A DNA stretch of 64,000 nucleotides from Candidatus Zixiibacteriota bacterium. GTDB taxonomy: Bacteria > Zixibacteria > MSB-5A5 > GN15 > PGXB01. The translations under genes and the position numbers were made by a program. The stretch spans positions 1 through 64,000 of the forward strand of contig JAPLUR010000125.1 of the NCBI GenBank assembly GCA_026397505.1, given 5' to 3'. Each line of letters starts with the position of its first letter. Positions within the stretch are counted from its first letter, which is position 1. Of this stretch, positions 8,412 to 17,606 are shown piece by piece. The notes under the pieces were generated by a model. It saw only the letters and a list, made by a program, of their open reading frames with translations, did no database searches and was not told the DNA's origin.

Positions 8412-9639
8412 GGAGTTCCTTTTCTTTCTTACAATTGCCCTGATTCCTTTTCAGGACACCAGTCTCCAGAACCTGCCGATTGGTTTCCTGGGAGCGGCGC
8501 CGTCATTCATTCCCATTTCGCTGTTGCTTCTGATCATCTTTGTCGAATGGATGACTAACGGCCAAGGGCTTCAGTTAAGCCGCAGTCTAGTTTATATCGT
8601 CGGGTACATATTTATTATCACGGTCGTTTACTTGGTCCTCTTCGGCACCCGGTCGCACGGGACAAGTCTGATTTTTAAGTCGTTTAATCTCTCGATTCTG
8701 ACCGGCCTTATGGTTTTGCCGATATTTTTTCTTGATTATGATTCTCATCGCCTGCCGCAGTATATTTATGCCGCCTTCCTGATCGCCGTGGCCGGGGTCG
8801 TTTTGATCGATCTGCTTGGCTGGGAATCGCTTGGATCGGGCTCGTTCTTTCATTTTCATGAGAATCGTAATATGCGCCCGCGCGGCTTTTCGCTTGAAAG
8901 CAGCACTCTTTCGGCGACAATCATCACGCTGGGTCTTCTCTCAGCTCATTATGCCAGAACCTGGATGGCGAAAGCGATTTTTCTGCTAGGCGTCCTGCTG
9001 ATTACTTTCTATTCCGACTCTAAGGGAGGTATGATTATCATTCTTCTGACTGCCGCGATTGTTAGTCTGAGCGCGGCCGGAATGAAAACAAGATTCAAAA
9101 TTTTGTTCATCGGCATAATTATCATCGCCGCCTTTTTTTCAATAACCATGCTGGAGACAAGACTTGTTTCCGACATAGACTTGTACACCTCAACCTCGAC
9201 CCGGACAGGCCTGATGGCCACCTCAGTAGTAACCATGTTTTACAATCCTCTGGGGGTCGGCTTTTCCGGATTTCTTCCGGCCATCAACAAATATGCTCCC
9301 CTTGCGGTCGATTACTTGAGCCGGGCAGCCGGAGGCACATTCAATTTCACCGAACTGCTCTCTTACGTAGGAGCCGACAGTGATATCAACATAAGCACCA
9401 AGACTTTCTTTTTTGACAACCTTTTATATTTTGGACTTCCATTTCTGGTGATTTTTATCCTTTTTCACCGGAAGCTTCTGGTCTTTCTGAGAAAGGACAA
9501 CTCGCTTTACCTTTATGCTGCAGTCCTTTTCTCACTAGTTGCCCTGACTACCTATGTAGGCGGGGTCGGGATTTACAGTTTCGCCCTTGTCTATGGATTG
9601 GCTTTTCGCGAAGTCGGGCAGGGGAACCGGCCTGCCTAA
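8398..9639 (+). CDS. O-antigen polymerase/ligase-like membrane protein (Wzy/WaaL type)
   Basis: A 413-residue protein with about 10 predicted membrane helices (for example FIPISLLLLIIFVEWM, ILFIGIIIIAAFFSITML) and a large external loop around residues 255-345. The central RGFSLESSTLSATIITLGLL segment resembles the Wzy_C/O-antigen ligase core. Such proteins polymerise lipid-linked repeat units in the periplasm or ligate them to an acceptor. Primary sequence is poorly conserved in this class, so topology and position in the locus carry the call. It overlaps the GT2 gene by 14 bp; a 274-bp gap follows, where the cluster probably changes transcript. Confidence 0.8.
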   Translation: MKTIKEFLFFLTIALIPFQDTSLQNLPIGFLGAAPSFIPISLLLLIIFVEWMTNGQGLQLSRSLVYIVGYIFIITVVYLVLFGTRSHGTSLIFKSFNLSILTGLMVLPIFFLDYDSHRLPQYIYAAFLIAVAGVVLIDLLGWESLGSGSFFHFHENRNMRPRGFSLESSTLSATIITLGLLSAHYARTWMAKAIFLLGVLLITFYSDSKGGMIIILLTAAIVSLSAAGMKTRFKILFIGIIIIAAFFSITMLETRLVSDIDLYTSTSTRTGLMATSVVTMFYNPLGVGFSGFLPAINKYAPLAVDYLSRAAGGTFNFTELLSYVGADSDINISTKTFFFDNLLYFGLPFLVIFILFHRKLLVFLRKDNSLYLYAAVLFSLVALTTYVGGVGIYSFALVYGLAFREVGQGNRPA

Positions 9640-9913
9640 TGGCTGGATGAAATACTGCCGTATAAAATTCCCTACCTTTGAATTTCTGTCAAAACCCGGA
9701 CATGTCTTTTCTCCCCCCATTGCAAGCGCCCGGAAAAAGAAGAGGAAAGATTGGCCGCCTGAAAGGGCATAAGTTTCCGGGTTGCCGGGCCCAAGTTTTC
9801 TCTAATCCCTTGTAAATCTTAGAGATACATGCGCGCATGGTGATTGCTATATTTTTGAACAGAAATTAAAAAATAATTTTGCATGGATGCAAAACTTGAC
9901 AAGGGATTGTCGG
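9640..9913. other. Intergenic gap inside the polysaccharide locus, with palindromes
   Basis: There is no convincing ORF. The AT-rich end (9841-9880) could hold a promoter (TTGCTA at 9844, TAAAAA at 9867, 17 bp apart, weak). A 12-bp palindrome CATGCGCGCATG lies at 9828-9839, and an 18-bp palindrome at 9877-9894 is listed separately. This is the likely break between the first and second transcription units of the locus. Confidence 0.5.
9877..9894. promoter_or_regulatory. 18-bp palindrome, operator-like, before GT4 gene
   Basis: TTTTGCAT-GG-ATGCAAAA is a perfect inverted repeat with 8-bp arms and a 2-bp centre, 19 bp before the preferred ATG at 9914. The size and symmetry suit a dimeric regulator. 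Function is inferred from symmetry and position only. Confidence 0.45.
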
Positions 9914-11242
9914 ATGCCGAAGCAAATTGATTCACCCACCGCGGTCATGGAAAGACCAACAACAAAAAGCAGAACAACAAGTTACAACCGCGCTCGAAAC
10001 CGAATGGGCGGCTCAGAGGCGCGATATGGCCGGTTTTCAGGAAAGAGGAATGGGAATACCCGGCCTTTCCCGCGACACGGGACTATTCTGGTAGTGGCCC
10101 CTGATTTCCCCTTTCCGCCTGACCACGGCGGCCGTTCAGATATCTGGAATAGAATAAAAACCCTGAATAAGATTGGTCATAAAATCGACCTTGTCGCCAC
10201 GACCAAACAGGAACCCAAACCGGAACATCTTGCAGAGGTTTACCGGTATGTGCGAAGTGTGACTATAGTTAACCGTGAACGGAAGATTTCGGACCATTTC
10301 TCCTTTATCCCCTACCAGATCAAATGCCGTGATTCATTGCGGACAGTTGCATTATCCGATGAATATGACCTTGTCCTCCTGGAAAGCGAATTTGTTTATC
10401 CAATTCTGGATAATCCGGCACTGAAAGCCAGCCAGGCGGTACTGAGAATCCAGAATCACGAATCAAGTTATTTCCGGGAACTAGCCGGATCGGTTGGTTG
10501 GGGATTCGAGAAATTATATTACCTTCTGGAGTCATTCAAATTCCATTTGATTGAATCCAGGCTCTACCGCCGGGTCAGGAACATGCTCTTCATTTCCAGT
10601 AGTGAGTATGAATCACACCGGCGGAAATACCCGGAATCGAATGCTGCCATTTTGCCGGCGCCGATTGAACAGAATAAATTGAGGATGAACCACGCCGATT
10701 CCAGGACGGTGCTCTTTGTCGGATCGCTGTTCATGGCCAATAACCGGGAGGCGCTCAAATGGTATATTGAAAAAGTGCACCCGTTTCTTTCGGATATCAA
10801 GGATTATCAGTTTTTGGCCGCCGGCAACAGCCGTGAGGGAAATATCGATTGGCTTCATTCTCTGGCTCAGAGTCATGCCAATATCAAGGTCTTTGATTCA
10901 CCGGAAGATATCACCCCGTTGTACAATCAGAGTGCGGTTTTTGTCAATTCGATGCTTCATGGTGCCGGAGTTAAGATTAAGAATATCGACGCCATCCAGA
11001 ATGGGCTTCCGGTTGTCACCACCACGGTCGGCAATCAGGGTACCGGCCTGGTCAACGGAATAGACATAATGGTCGAAAATGACCCAAAGCTTTTTGCTCA
11101 GGATATCAGGGAGCTTCTCTCCAATCGTCATAGAAGGAATGAACTGGTTCGTTCGGCGCAGGAAAATTTGAGAAAAAACTACAACCATCGTCAGATTCTG
11201 GAGAGTTTCCTGTCCCCGTTAATGAAGAGGGTCCCGGCATGA
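9914..11242 (+). CDS. Family 4-type glycosyltransferase
   Basis: A 442-residue GT-B fold glycosyltransferase. The N-terminal Rossmann half starts near residue 57 with ILVVAPDFPFPPDHGGRSDI. The C-terminal half has the sugar-nucleotide region TVLFVGSLFMANNREALKWY and SMLHGAGVKIKNIDAIQNGL with conserved PVVTT, as in Glyco_trans_1_4 proteins. ATG 9914 is preferred over 9887 because AAGGGA lies 7 nt before it. The first ~55 residues are basic and Ser/Thr-rich, an unusual extension without a visible domain; the true start could be at an internal Met. Overlaps the next gene by 4 bp (ATGA). Confidence 0.83.
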   Translation: MPKQIDSPTAVMERPTTKSRTTSYNRARNRMGGSEARYGRFSGKRNGNTRPFPRHGTILVVAPDFPFPPDHGGRSDIWNRIKTLNKIGHKIDLVATTKQEPKPEHLAEVYRYVRSVTIVNRERKISDHFSFIPYQIKCRDSLRTVALSDEYDLVLLESEFVYPILDNPALKASQAVLRIQNHESSYFRELAGSVGWGFEKLYYLLESFKFHLIESRLYRRVRNMLFISSSEYESHRRKYPESNAAILPAPIEQNKLRMNHADSRTVLFVGSLFMANNREALKWYIEKVHPFLSDIKDYQFLAAGNSREGNIDWLHSLAQSHANIKVFDSPEDITPLYNQSAVFVNSMLHGAGVKIKNIDAIQNGLPVVTTTVGNQGTGLVNGIDIMVENDPKLFAQDIRELLSNRHRRNELVRSAQENLRKNYNHRQILESFLSPLMKRVPA

Positions 11243-12420
11243 AGACGGCAATAGTTCATGATTGGTTGGTGACCTACGGCGGCGCCGAACATGTATTGGA
11301 ACAGATACTGGCGCTCTTTCCTGAAGCCGATCTTTTTGCCCTCTGCGATTTTCTTCCGGCGGGGCAACGGCATTTCCTTGGCAGCCGGAAGGTCACGACC
11401 TCATTCATACAGAAACTTCCCATAGCCAGAACCAAATATCGCAGCTATCTGCCCTTGATGCCTCTGGCCGTAGAACAATTCGATCTTTCCGGCTACGACC
11501 TGGTGATCTCTTCATCGCACGCCGTTGCCAAGGGCGTAATAACCGGACCAGATCAGATTCATATCAGTTATTTCAACGGTATCATGACTTACGCCTGGAA
11601 TATGTATCATCAGTATCTGAATAAGACCGGTCTCCGCTCGGGGCTGAAAGGCTACCTGGCCAGGCTGTTCTTACACTATATCAGAAACTGGGATGTGGCC
11701 AGCGCCCATCGCGTCGATTACTTCATCGCCAATTCAGGATATATGGCTCGCCAGATACGGAAGCTTTACGGGCGTACGGCCCGGATTATCCATCCCCCGG
11801 TCAATCTGGAGCAGGCCAGATTTTCGGAAATTAAAGAGGATTATTATATCACCGTGGCACGGATGGTTCCGATCAAAAGAATTGATCTGATCGTCTCCGC
11901 CTTCTCACGCATGCCGGATAAGAAGCTGATCGTCATCGGTGATGGCCCCGAGTTGTCCCGGATAAAGAAGTTGGCCGCCGATAATATTAAATTTCTCGGG
12001 TACCAGACGCCGCCGGTGGTCATGCATTACCTTTCCCGGGCCAGAGCCTTTGTATTTGCCTCGGTCGAGCCTTTCGGTATCGCCACCGTTGAAGCTCAAG
12101 CCTGCGGTACCCCGGTGATAGCATATGGTCGTGGCGGTTCGCTCGAAACCGTGATTGAGAATAAAACCGGCGTTTTCTTTGACGCCCAGGAAATAGGCGA
12201 TCTTATCGAAGCGGTCAATCGTTTCGAAGGGATGAAAGATAGTCTTGATCCGGCGGAAATTCGTCAGGCTGCCTTTCGATTCTCGACCGAGCGATTCCAC
12301 AAAGAATTCCGCGACCATGTTTATGAGTGTATCCGCGCACATGCCCGTTCGGAGAGTGAGTATACTGAGGCGGCTGCCGCAGGGCGTGAGTCTATGAAAG
12401 TGGGAAATTATGCAGAATAG
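11239..12420 (+). CDS. Family 4 glycosyltransferase (WbaZ-like)
   Basis: A 393-residue retaining GT4 enzyme. It begins MKTAIVHDWLVTYGGAEHVL, typical of the WbaZ-type mannosyl/hexosyltransferase branch. The C-terminal domain shows TVARMVPIKRIDLIVSAF, VIGDGPEL, and the catalytic-region motif SVEPFGIATVEAQACGTPVI (the EPFG...E pair that binds the nucleotide sugar). Cytoplasmic, building the repeat unit on a lipid carrier. Translationally coupled to the preceding GT4 (4-bp overlap) and overlapping the Wzz-like gene by 11 bp. Confidence 0.88.
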   Translation: MKTAIVHDWLVTYGGAEHVLEQILALFPEADLFALCDFLPAGQRHFLGSRKVTTSFIQKLPIARTKYRSYLPLMPLAVEQFDLSGYDLVISSSHAVAKGVITGPDQIHISYFNGIMTYAWNMYHQYLNKTGLRSGLKGYLARLFLHYIRNWDVASAHRVDYFIANSGYMARQIRKLYGRTARIIHPPVNLEQARFSEIKEDYYITVARMVPIKRIDLIVSAFSRMPDKKLIVIGDGPELSRIKKLAADNIKFLGYQTPPVVMHYLSRARAFVFASVEPFGIATVEAQACGTPVIAYGRGGSLETVIENKTGVFFDAQEIGDLIEAVNRFEGMKDSLDPAEIRQAAFRFSTERFHKEFRDHVYECIRAHARSESEYTEAAAAGRESMKVGNYAE

Positions 12421-13483
12421 AATTACTCTCAAGAATGCGGCTCCCGAGCCCGAGAAAAAGCATTCAAACACGATCAGCCTTTTCGAACTGGCGCGACTTC
12501 TTATCAGGAAACGGATGCTTCTGGCCATCACGGTCGGTACGGTAATGATCCTGACGGCATTAATCATGTTTCTCATTCCCAACAAGTATATGTCGACCGC
12601 CTCCATTCTGCCATCGGGCAAAAGCGATAAATTGTCCGCTCTCAAAGAGCTGACCGGAATGGGGAATTTTCCGTCTATCAGTGAAGAGAACTCCTCATTG
12701 CTGTTCCCCGAAATTCTCAAATCGAATCAGATAAAAGAGGGAGTATTCGACAAGGAGTATACTTTCACGCATGACTCCCAACCAACATCTCTCAGTTTCA
12801 AAAAATATTTTGGCGAGGATAATCCCGAACTCCTGAAACGAGAATTCGATAAGATCACTTCGGTCTATATGGATAAGAAGACCGGATTGATAAAGATTTC
12901 CGTGGAGACAAAATTTCCGGAATTGTCGCAGGCGGTTTTGAGCCAGATGCTGACCGAACTGGATAATTTCAACCTTTATAAGCGTCGCTCCCAGGCCCGA
13001 AACAATGAGCGGTATCTGGCGCGCGAACTGGCCGGGCGGGAAAGTGAATTAAAAGCTGCCGAGGAAAAACTCGAGGAATTTCAAAATGTAAACCGCGACT
13101 GGGATAATAGCAGCGATCCGGAAATACAGAAAACAATCATGCAGTTGAAACGGGATATTGAAATCAAAACGCGGGCCTATTTGTTCCTGCAGGAACAGCA
13201 TGAATTAGCCAAGCTGGAGACTCAGAAAGATGTTCCCGTGGTAATTCTACTCGACAATCCTTCGCTTCCAATTCTGAAATCCGGCCCGCCGCGAGCGCTG
13301 AGTATTATCTTTTCGGGAACAGCGGCCTTCTTCATAACCTTCTTCTGCCTGTTTATCGCGGATAGTCTCAAGAAGAACAAAGACGATTTCAGCAATCAGG
13401 AATGGCGGTCTCTTGGCTCCGACCTGAAAGATGCTCTTCCATTTTTGAGACGAAATATACGAGCAAAAGAGTTTGTTTCGTAG
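12410..13483 (+). CDS. Wzz-type chain-length determinant protein
   Basis: A 357-residue inner-membrane protein with the polysaccharide co-polymerase layout. A cytoplasmic N-terminus precedes TM1 (LLAITVGTVMILTALIMFLI, about residues 37-56). The periplasmic domain carries coiled-coil stretches (ARELAGRESELKAAEEKLEE), and TM2 (LSIIFSGTAAFFITFFCLFI) lies near residue 300, preceded by a Pro/Gly-rich segment as in Wzz. There is no C-terminal tyrosine kinase domain. It should set polymer length together with the Wzy-like protein. Last gene of the locus; no T-rich terminator was found right after it. Confidence 0.85.
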   Translation: MQNRITLKNAAPEPEKKHSNTISLFELARLLIRKRMLLAITVGTVMILTALIMFLIPNKYMSTASILPSGKSDKLSALKELTGMGNFPSISEENSSLLFPEILKSNQIKEGVFDKEYTFTHDSQPTSLSFKKYFGEDNPELLKREFDKITSVYMDKKTGLIKISVETKFPELSQAVLSQMLTELDNFNLYKRRSQARNNERYLARELAGRESELKAAEEKLEEFQNVNRDWDNSSDPEIQKTIMQLKRDIEIKTRAYLFLQEQHELAKLETQKDVPVVILLDNPSLPILKSGPPRALSIIFSGTAAFFITFFCLFIADSLKKNKDDFSNQEWRSLGSDLKDALPFLRRNIRAKEFVS

Positions 13484-14171
13484 GGTATGTCCAATTTGTA
13501 GCTGCTCCCCAAGTCATTCAATGAAAGAGGCCAGGAGTGGGACTCTGGTCTTGACCATCTTCACTCTCCAAATTCACCATCCGCTTTGGAGTTGCGCGCG
13601 GCTCTTCTCTCCCGATCATATCGAAGGATATGCCCCCGCACCGTTCTTTCCTGATCTCCTCATCTGTTGACAAAAGTGGGGCGGAACCCCCGACGAATGG
13701 GCTTGTTGAAGAAGCTGTGGGTTACCCGGTTTGATATCAATCCAACATGACAAAAAAAGGGAACGGTTCTCCAGGACAATTGGCGCCCTTTTTAGAGTAA
13801 CCGCAGTTATAAAATATTTTCTACTTGTCAGATTATACCGGCGCAATGATTTCATATTAAATCAATTTGTCGGGTTTCTCCCTCGTTCACTTCGTTCACT
13901 TTTTCGAAACCCGACCTACTGAACTTATCTGAGTATTCACAGAGGGAATTCCGGCCGGCTTTGATGAGTACATCGAACGCCCCCCACCAGAGTAAGGTAG
14001 ACATTTCTTTCTATGTTCGGGGAATTGGACACCTCCCCCATTCTAATGGAGGGGGGGCAAGGCGGCCGCATCGAATTGTGGAATAATGACTTACACCATG
14101 TCGCGATCGGATATTTGCGATTGTTTGGAATCCGGAACGCTGATTATCCGTTCATAGAGCATTAATCTCTC
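13484..14171. other. Non-coding gap of about 690 bp with hairpin elements
   Basis: No ORF here looks coding: short frames are broken and show no family pattern. The gap holds a long inverted repeat (13869-13915, listed separately) and a GC-rich imperfect hairpin at 14032-14055 (CCTCCCCCATT against AATGGAGGGGGG, one mismatch, no T-run). It marks the border between the polysaccharide locus and the accessory region. Confidence 0.6.
13869..13915. repeat. REP-like inverted repeat with internal direct repeat
   Basis: The arms GTCGGGTTTC (13869-13878) and GAAACCCGAC (13906-13915) are perfectly complementary over 10 bp. The 27-bp interior contains two GTTCACTTC/GTTCACTTT units in tandem. The structure resembles dispersed palindromic elements rather than a terminator, because no T-run follows. 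Only one copy of this exact element was noticed in the window. Confidence 0.6.
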
Positions 14172-15035
14172 TCAATGGAAAATCCATTTTTCCATCGATC
14201 GGCGCGGGACAATGACCTCTTTTGCCACTACCGTCTGCCGCTCCGGATTTCCGCGCGGCGGTCTGGCCGGCGCAAGGTGCATAAGAATGACTCGATCCGG
14301 TCTCAGGATGTCCTTTATCAGCTTTTGACGGAAGCTAAGAGCTTCTTTGGCGTCCCACCATTGGACACATGCGACATCGATACTATCCCGCTCAAGAGTG
14401 TATGATTGATATCTTTTCATGTCATTCATGGGCGCATCACCGCAATGATATGACGCTCGATTGCCAATGGAAAATAGATACTCCAGATGCTGTACATTGC
14501 GATGAATATCGACACTTTGACCCGTTAGGCTATCCAGCTCATAGTAGGCGCCATGCCGGCCCGGAAAAATCCTCAGCTTCATTCCGGCGATTTCAGTGGA
14601 TATGGCCGAATCGGACGGCGACCAGACTGCCCGGATGCGGTCTTTTATCGCGGAATAATCTGCGGCGGACTCCAGCTTCTCCCCGACCTGAGGCGGACAA
14701 ACAAGAATCGCCCGTGGATTATGCTTCATGTGTGCAGCGACAATTTGAGGATTGAAATGGTCCATATGAGCATGGGTGACGGCAATCAGGTCGATGTTAT
14801 CGAATGGCGACTGCGCCGCTTTCATCAGCTCCACAATACTGTCCGACGGTATAAAATAGGGCTGAGCTTTTCCTCCGAACAGTGCATCAATCAGGATTTT
14901 CTTATTCTCGCACTCAATCAAAAATCCTTCATTGGCCACATAAGTCACGGCCAGAGGCGAATTTTCATGGTAACCGGCGCAATCCGATATCACCGGGAAA
15001 AGGCCGATCAGGATTGCATACAGAAGGTTTTTCAT
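14172..15035 (-). CDS. Secreted metallo-beta-lactamase-fold hydrolase
   Basis: A 287-residue protein with a signal peptide (LLYAILIGLFPVISDCAG, possibly a lipoprotein with the Cys near residue 19). The MBL zinc motif THAHMDHF is present near residue 87, and further ligands are likely at RHGAYYE, YHCGDAP and VILMHLAP. Length and the early THAHMDH suit the MBL-fold group that includes UlaG-like and phospholipase-like hydrolases. The substrate is unknown. Stands alone on the minus strand, with non-coding DNA on one side and the accessory repeat region on the other. Confidence 0.8.
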   Translation of the reverse strand: MKNLLYAILIGLFPVISDCAGYHENSPLAVTYVANEGFLIECENKKILIDALFGGKAQPYFIPSDSIVELMKAAQSPFDNIDLIAVTHAHMDHFNPQIVAAHMKHNPRAILVCPPQVGEKLESAADYSAIKDRIRAVWSPSDSAISTEIAGMKLRIFPGRHGAYYELDSLTGQSVDIHRNVQHLEYLFSIGNRASYHCGDAPMNDMKRYQSYTLERDSIDVACVQWWDAKEALSFRQKLIKDILRPDRVILMHLAPARPPRGNPERQTVVAKEVIVPRRSMEKWIFH

Positions 15036-15175
15036 AATAATTCCATTAGATTCCGAAGTTTCAATGTATTTCTTTCTCTATGTCTCTATGATCAAACGGT
15101 ACAATTTTGGAAAGCTGAAATCAATCTAAATTTCGATCGCAGCAATCATTTTAGAACCTCTCTCCTGAGTGTCTC

Positions 15176-15265
15176 AACCGGCAACCCCCAGCTTGCTGGG
15201 GGACAGTAACGATTTGTTTAAGTTCATCATATGTCAATCATTCGTGAAAAATCACATAACCTCAC
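15176..15265. repeat. Intergenic repeat, copy 1
   Basis: First of three copies of an element that starts ACCGG(Y)(R)ACCCCC, contains a CCCCCAGC-TT-GCTGGGGG hairpin (perfect here) and continues GACAGTAACGATTTGTTTAAG and a less conserved AT-rich half ending near ATCAC. It lies directly 3' of the minus-strand C-GCAxxG-C-C gene. The far end (CAGTCCCAC...GTTACCCG in the other copies) is degenerate here. Confidence 0.85.
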
Positions 15266-15293
15266 AAAAGACGGTTGTTCTTCCTTCCATGCT

Positions 15294-16151
15294 CTATCCT
15301 GTTGGTCCTTTGGCAGCTAACACCTCAATGATTTTCGAGCAGCCTCCACCACATAAATATCCGGCATGGTCGCCGACATTCTTAAACCTCCGCCCGACAA
15401 TTTTAGAACATTCAAATTCATAGTCGGTGCATCTCAAAAATCGGTCAATCAAACCTGCGGCGCGGCGATCCTTGAAATTAATCTTACCGCCTTGTTTCTT
15501 TAGACTGTTGACCCCGCTGATCCATATTGCTGCACCCAATGCCCCGCAGGCACCCCCACTCAAACCGATACCGCCTGCTAATCCTGCTGCCATGGTCGCA
15601 TGCATGGGTGATGCACCCATCTTCTGTGCCAACACTGCCGAGCAACTTACCGGAGCCGGGGGCGTTTCGATCTCTTCATCGGAAAGGGCGGCATTTATCT
15701 CACTGAATGCGGCATGTGCATATTTCGCGGCCCTTCGAAAGCAGCCGATGGTCCCGCCTTTTATGAGGAAGTAAGTAATCATCTGCATCGTTGATGATGA
15801 CTTATCGAGTTCAGTTATTTCGAGGCAGTTTACATTATTCTTGTTAAGAACACGGAAGGACTCCACGAGCCTTATTGCAGCAATGATTGCCTTAGTCTCA
15901 GCATGCGGACCCGCACCAAGCAGATGATACGCCTGTGCCCCTGCGGCAAGTGTCGCGCCCCAAATCAGGCCACATTGGTAACCATGTTGCATGATTCCGC
16001 CCGCAAAGGGCATGGCGGCTTGCTCCTCTTCCTTCAGGGGGTTATCAAAGGCACGGTTGAGGACGCAGAAACTCGTCTCCGAACATGTCCCTCTCTTAAT
16101 AAACGTACCGACTGTTCCCAGCGATGATATACCGCTATTGGCTTTGCTCAT
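15294..16151 (-). CDS. C-GCAxxG-C-C family protein, internally duplicated
   Basis: A 285-residue protein with two copies of the redox-type C_GCAxxG_C_C arrangement. The first half has a CSETSFCVLNRAF start with GGIMQHGYQCGLIWGATLA. The second half has CSAVLAQKMG, then GGIGLSGGACGALGAAIW, and later paired Cys in the C-terminal CSKIVGRRF and CGGGCSKII. Single-copy members have about 140 residues, so this is a tandem fusion. The family is thought to be redox-active or metal-binding; the reaction is unknown. The start ATG at 16151 is preceded by GGAG. A copy of the ~100-bp repeat lies immediately 3'. Confidence 0.72.
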   Translation of the reverse strand: MSKANSGISSLGTVGTFIKRGTCSETSFCVLNRAFDNPLKEEEQAAMPFAGGIMQHGYQCGLIWGATLAAGAQAYHLLGAGPHAETKAIIAAIRLVESFRVLNKNNVNCLEITELDKSSSTMQMITYFLIKGGTIGCFRRAAKYAHAAFSEINAALSDEEIETPPAPVSCSAVLAQKMGASPMHATMAAGLAGGIGLSGGACGALGAAIWISGVNSLKKQGGKINFKDRRAAGLIDRFLRCTDYEFECSKIVGRRFKNVGDHAGYLCGGGCSKIIEVLAAKGPTG

Positions 16152-16199
16152 GTAGTCTCCGTGTGTTTTTCATGTCCCGTATGTCGATACCTGGCCCCA

Positions 16200-16318
16200 A
16201 ACCGGCGACCCCCATCTTGCTGGGAGACAGTAACGATTTGTTTAAGTTCATCATACATCAATCATCTGTGATAAATCACGCAGTCCCACGTCCCGCCACA
16301 GGCGGGTGTGTTACCCGT
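16200..16318. repeat. Intergenic repeat, copy 2
   Basis: Second copy, matching copy 1 almost base for base through GACAGTAACGATTTGTTTAAG, then sharing ATCACGCAGTCCCAC with copy 3 and ending GTTACCCG at 16310-16317. An extra small hairpin (CCCGCC-ACA-GGCGGG) sits near the end. It lies 3' of the minus-strand pentapeptide-repeat gene. Confidence 0.85.
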
Positions 16319-16367
16319 TTATCGCGGGAACATAGATAATTGTTGGTCTTAGAAAGCACGAAGCGCG

Positions 16368-17330
16368 CTACCCGTTGTTCAAATGATCAGGCAAAATTGC
16401 CTTTTTCCAGTTCTTTGCCTTTCGTACCTGCTTCCACGTCAAATCCTTGGCTCCTGTAAAATCCGCTTTCTCCAAATTTGCTCCCTTAAAGCTGGTACCG
16501 AATAAGTTCGCCCCTCGGAAGGAACTGTGTCCCAGATATGCACCCTCAAACTGAGCTGCAAAGCAATTGGCGTTCTCGAAACTGGCACCAAAAAGATACG
16601 TCTTCTCGAAGAAAGTAGACAATAGTGCTGCCCCCTCAAAACAAGCCTCTGTCATAATAGCCCCGGCAAAATCAGCTTCCTGAAGATCCGCACCTCTAAA
16701 GAATGTACCTTTGAGATTGGCTTTCCAAAACGAAACCCGCTTAAGATCAACTCTGTCCAATGAGAAAAGAACCAACTGCGTTTCTGACAGATCAGTATTT
16801 GTTAAACTAACATAGTGCTCTGATGAGATGTGCTCGTTCGCCATCGGGAGGCCGAGCAGATTCATTTCAATCAGGAATCGCACAACTTCAGATTTTCGTC
16901 GACCATCCAGTTCTTCAAGCGCAATATGCGTTCTGGCTCTTGCTACACACAAGACCTCAGCATCCGACCTTGACGCGCGCATGTCTTTGTTGAGAAGCAG
17001 CTCCGCCATTCTATCAAGGTATGTCTCCAGATTTCGTTGTAGTTCACGGTCCTCTGAAATAGCATACTCCGTCCTGCGTTCAAGTAGAGCAAATAGAACT
17101 CCGCCCAGAGCCAAACCTGCAGGAATGATTAACAGATCTACCCAATCCCAAAGCGTCTTTTCATAGAAGCCTGAGGATTGTGGCCACCAAGACTTACTGA
17201 TGGAGTAGATGAAAAGAATCGTCAATGCTACAGCACAGACTATGGGCCAAACCGGGATCTTCACGATAAGCCTCTGCTTCGGGATTGTCCGCCATTCTCG
17301 TCTAATCCACGGTAGTTGCTTCAATTCCAT
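16368..17330 (-). CDS. Membrane-anchored pentapeptide-repeat protein
   Basis: A 320-residue protein with two N-terminal membrane helices (PIVCAVALTILFIYSI and LLIIPAGLALGGVLFALL, within residues 28-85), a helical linker (residues 85-165), and a C-terminal right-handed quadrilateral beta-helix of A(D/N)LXX-type repeats (TNTDLSETQL, ANLKGTFFRGADLQEADF, ANLEKADFTGAK; residues 175-300). The fold is clear, but pentapeptide proteins have varied roles. The start is supported by GAGGTGA 7 nt upstream of ATG 17330. Flanked by repeat copies on both sides, like a cassette. Confidence 0.82.
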   Translation of the reverse strand: MELKQLPWIRREWRTIPKQRLIVKIPVWPIVCAVALTILFIYSISKSWWPQSSGFYEKTLWDWVDLLIIPAGLALGGVLFALLERRTEYAISEDRELQRNLETYLDRMAELLLNKDMRASRSDAEVLCVARARTHIALEELDGRRKSEVVRFLIEMNLLGLPMANEHISSEHYVSLTNTDLSETQLVLFSLDRVDLKRVSFWKANLKGTFFRGADLQEADFAGAIMTEACFEGAALLSTFFEKTYLFGASFENANCFAAQFEGAYLGHSSFRGANLFGTSFKGANLEKADFTGAKDLTWKQVRKAKNWKKAILPDHLNNG

Positions 17331-17606
17331 TGTTCTCTCACCTCATGTTGTCGGACCTGCAAATCCATGAATGGCCATAACCCATTGAGCGTCAGTAGAT
17401 GGTAGCCCACAGCTTGGGGAGTGCTGAAAAACCCCGGCAAGCGGACGCAGGGTGCCATTACTTGCATTGAAAGACAAAAGGTTAAAAACTGCTTAATCTC
17501 GAATATGCGCCTTTATCAAAAACCCCTCAAGGGTGGGCCACCCGCCCGAAGAAAAAGGGGTGAATCATATGTATGCCGGGGATCCGACAGAAATGGGTTC
17601 GGTTTT

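Noticed and set aside
11905-12720. 271-codon antisense frame across the GT4/Wzz genes
   Set aside because: Shadow of two clearly coding genes on the plus strand; the translation has no domain pattern.
13616-13922. Small frames in the gap after the chain-length gene
   Set aside because: Short, overlapping, Cys/Arg-rich translations without ribosome binding sites; the region is better described by its hairpin repeats.
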